Below, in pieces: positions 39,586-41,355 of a stretch of DNA of 41,355 nt. Source of the DNA: Kosmotogaceae bacterium UBA1373 (lineage in GTDB: Bacteria; Thermotogota; Thermotogae; Petrotogales; Kosmotogaceae). The notes beneath the pieces are model-generated. The model was not told where the DNA came from and made no database searches. It worked only from the letters and a program-made list of their open reading frames with translations. The translations under genes and the position numbers were made by a program. Location of the stretch: positions 1 through 41,355 of the forward strand of contig DBRH01000073.1 of the NCBI GenBank assembly GCA_002305955.1, read 5' to 3'. Within the stretch, counting starts at the first letter, position 1, and each line of letters opens with the position of its first letter.

Positions 39586-41355
39586 CTAGCGCTTAACCTT
39601 GAACCTTTTGGTGCCCTTCTTTTTTCCGGTAGAATCGGATTTCTTATCGGCGGTACCGAACTCCGAGTGTACGGCCTGAAGGTTCTTGAATTCCTTGTCG
39701 GCTTTTTGCTGGGCCTTGTCGCTATCGACCTTCACTATTCTGACGATGGCGCTCGCTATATCGTCGTAAAGAGAATCCGTCAATTGCTGGAAAAGCTCGT
39801 AAGATTCCTTTTTGAATTCTACCACGGGATCTTTCTGGCCGTAAGCTCTCAATCCCACCGAATCCTTAAGGTGGTCTACGGCTTCCAGGTGTCTGCGCCA
39901 CCTTTCGTCTATCATCCTCAGCATTATGTATTTCATGACCTGGGGGAACTCCTCGCCGAAGGACTTCTTCTTCTCCTGGTAAGTATCTTCGAGGCTTTTT
40001 ATGGCCGACTCTTTCAATTCCTGGACGGTTTTCGACTCGCTCAGGCGGGCCAGAGAATCGGGCGGCAGAAAGGCGAAGGAGTTTCTGATCTCCTCTCTGG
40101 ACGGCATCTCCTGCAATCCATCGAGCCTTCTTTCAACTACGTCGCGAATTATCTCGGAGATGTTCGAATCCAGTTCTTCGCCCTTCAAAACCCAGTCTCT
40201 GTGGGCGTAAATCGCGCTTCTCTGCTGGTCCATGACCGAGTCGAGCTCAAACAGCCTTTTTCTAATTTCGAAGTGTATCCCTTCGATCTTCTTCTGTGAA
40301 GAGGATATGATTCTGCTGAGCAGCGGATGCTCGATGGGCTGTCCCCTTTCGATCTTCAGGGTCGTCATTATCGATTGCATTCTCTCCCCGCCGAACAACC
40401 TGAGCAGATCGTCTTCCGTCGAAAGATAGAACCTGGATTCTCCGGGGTCTCCCTGTCTGCCAGACCTGCCCACGAGCTGGTTGTCTATCCTCCTGCTCTC
40501 ATGGCGCTCAGTTCCGAGCACGAAGAGGCCTCCGAGATCCACGACTCCCTCGCCAAGCTTGATGTCGGTTCCTCTACCGGCCATGTTCGTGGCTATGGTG
40601 ACGGTTTTGGCCTGACCGGCCTTGGCGACTATTTCGGCTTCGCGCTCGTGATACTTCGCGTTGAGAACTTCGTGGGCCACGCCTTTCTTCTGAAGTAAAT
40701 TGCTCAACTGTTCGCTCTTCTCTATGGAGGTGGTCCCTACCAGTACGGGCTGCCCCTTTTCGTATCTCCTTACGATCTCCTCTATTATGGCTTCGTCCTT
40801 TTCTTCACGGGATTTGTAGATCAGATCTTCCTTGTCCCCTCTCACAACTTCGCGGTTGGTGGGAACGACTGCCACCGGCGTGTTGTACATGGATATGAAT
40901 TCCGACTCTTCGGTTGCGGCCGTCCCGGTCATTCCCGAGACCTTCTCGTACAGTTTGAAGTAATTCTGGAAAGTGATCGTAGCGAAAGTGATCGATTCCT
41001 GTCTTATCTGAACGTTTTCCTTCGCTTCTATCGCCTGGTGTAGGCCCTCCGAGTATCTTCTGCCCTGAAGGAGTCTCCCCGTGAACTCATCCACTATCAC
41101 GACCTCTCCCTCTTGACTCACGAGATAATCGACCTCTTTTCTGTACAGGGTCATGGCCTTGAGGGCGTTGAGCAGATGGAAGAGGTAGTCGTAGTTGCTC
41201 GGATCGTACAGGTTGTCTATCTGCAGCAATTTCTCGGCCTTGGCTATACCTTCATCGGTGAGGGTGACGGTCCTGTCTTTCTCGTCGACCAGAAAGTCCT
41301 TTTCCTGTTGAAACCTCTTGGCGAAGAAGGCGAACTGCCGGTAGAGACTGGACGA
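39586..41355 (-). CDS. secA: Protein translocase motor SecA, 5' end outside window
   Basis: ATPase that drives proteins through SecY. The C-terminal 589 residues are present and the frame runs off the window at 41355. Visible parts are V-D-E-K-D-R-T-V-T-L-T in the late N-terminal region, I-V-D-E-F-T-G-R-L, M-T-G-T-A, the second RecA-like domain (L-V-G-T-T-S-I-E-K-S, A-T-N-M-A-G-R-G-T-D-I, Q-L-V-G-R-S-G-R-Q-G-D) and the helical scaffold and wing regions. The C-terminus ends in a Lys-rich tail with no Cys-x-Cys zinc motif, so SecB-type docking through that motif is not expected. Confidence 0.97.
   Translation of the reverse strand, partial: SSSLYRQFAFFAKRFQQEKDFLVDEKDRTVTLTDEGIAKAEKLLQIDNLYDPSNYDYLFHLLNALKAMTLYRKEVDYLVSQEGEVVIVDEFTGRLLQGRRYSEGLHQAIEAKENVQIRQESITFATITFQNYFKLYEKVSGMTGTAATEESEFISMYNTPVAVVPTNREVVRGDKEDLIYKSREEKDEAIIEEIVRRYEKGQPVLVGTTSIEKSEQLSNLLQKKGVAHEVLNAKYHEREAEIVAKAGQAKTVTIATNMAGRGTDIKLGEGVVDLGGLFVLGTERHESRRIDNQLVGRSGRQGDPGESRFYLSTEDDLLRLFGGERMQSIMTTLKIERGQPIEHPLLSRIISSSQKKIEGIHFEIRKRLFELDSVMDQQRSAIYAHRDWVLKGEELDSNISEIIRDVVERRLDGLQEMPSREEIRNSFAFLPPDSLARLSESKTVQELKESAIKSLEDTYQEKKKSFGEEFPQVMKYIMLRMIDERWRRHLEAVDHLKDSVGLRAYGQKDPVVEFKKESYELFQQLTDSLYDDIASAIVRIVKVDSDKAQQKADKEFKNLQAVHSEFGTADKKSDSTGKKKGTKRFKVKR

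Overview
This window is a chromosome segment from a member of the Thermotogota. Within the phylum a Kosmotogaceae/Mesotoga-like mesophile or moderate thermophile is my best guess, from protein resemblance only. The evidence is the Thermotoga-like endonuclease V (225 codons, same catalytic layout), the uninterrupted str-S10-spc-alpha ribosomal run with map and infA inside it, zinc-type S4, S14 and L36, a type 3 transaldolase and a Thermotoga-like order of glk and rho next to rplQ. Almost every gene is on the minus strand; endonuclease V is the only convincing plus-strand gene.

Read in transcription order (high to low coordinates), the layout is as follows. (1) 41355-38459: the C-terminal two thirds of secA, then prfB (RF2) as one uninterrupted frame. 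(2) 38444-34419: a consensus promoter drives rsmH, an FtsL-like protein, a PASTA-containing FtsI/PBP2-type transpeptidase that probably starts at AUU, and a HolA-like DNA polymerase III delta subunit. (3) 34365-14665: a TTGACA-17-TACAAT promoter precedes 35 tightly packed genes: rpsL, rpsG, fusA, tuf, the S10 and spc clusters, secY, adk, map, infA, rpmJ, rpsM, rpsK, rpsD, rpoA and rplQ. The run closes with a strong intrinsic terminator directly after rplQ. (4) tal sits immediately after that terminator. (5) About 450 bases without a convincing long gene follow. They hold a promoter and what looks like a long structured leader for rho; rho and a ROK glucokinase come next. (6) Endonuclease V runs the other way and its 3' end overlaps that of glk. 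(7) 10260 to 1: an extended -10 promoter precedes dnaN, ispF and a type IV pilus/type II secretion-like group (PilC/GspF, a pseudopilin-like protein, PilM-, PilN-, PilO- and PilP-position proteins). It ends in a giant PilQ/GspD-type protein that leaves the window after 1464 codons, before any secretin pore domain is seen.

Most of the window is core housekeeping: translation, protein export, nucleotide metabolism, replication clamp and clamp-loader parts, and cell wall division. The less ordinary parts are the expanded repeat architecture of the secretin-like protein, a pilin-like protein that begins exactly at the mature N-terminus, the long rho leader and the disordered Rho extension, the predicted AUU start, an apparent relic of the RF2 frameshift site, and the placement of dnaN/ispF ahead of pilus genes. 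I saw no insertion sequence, prophage, CRISPR array, tRNA or rRNA gene.
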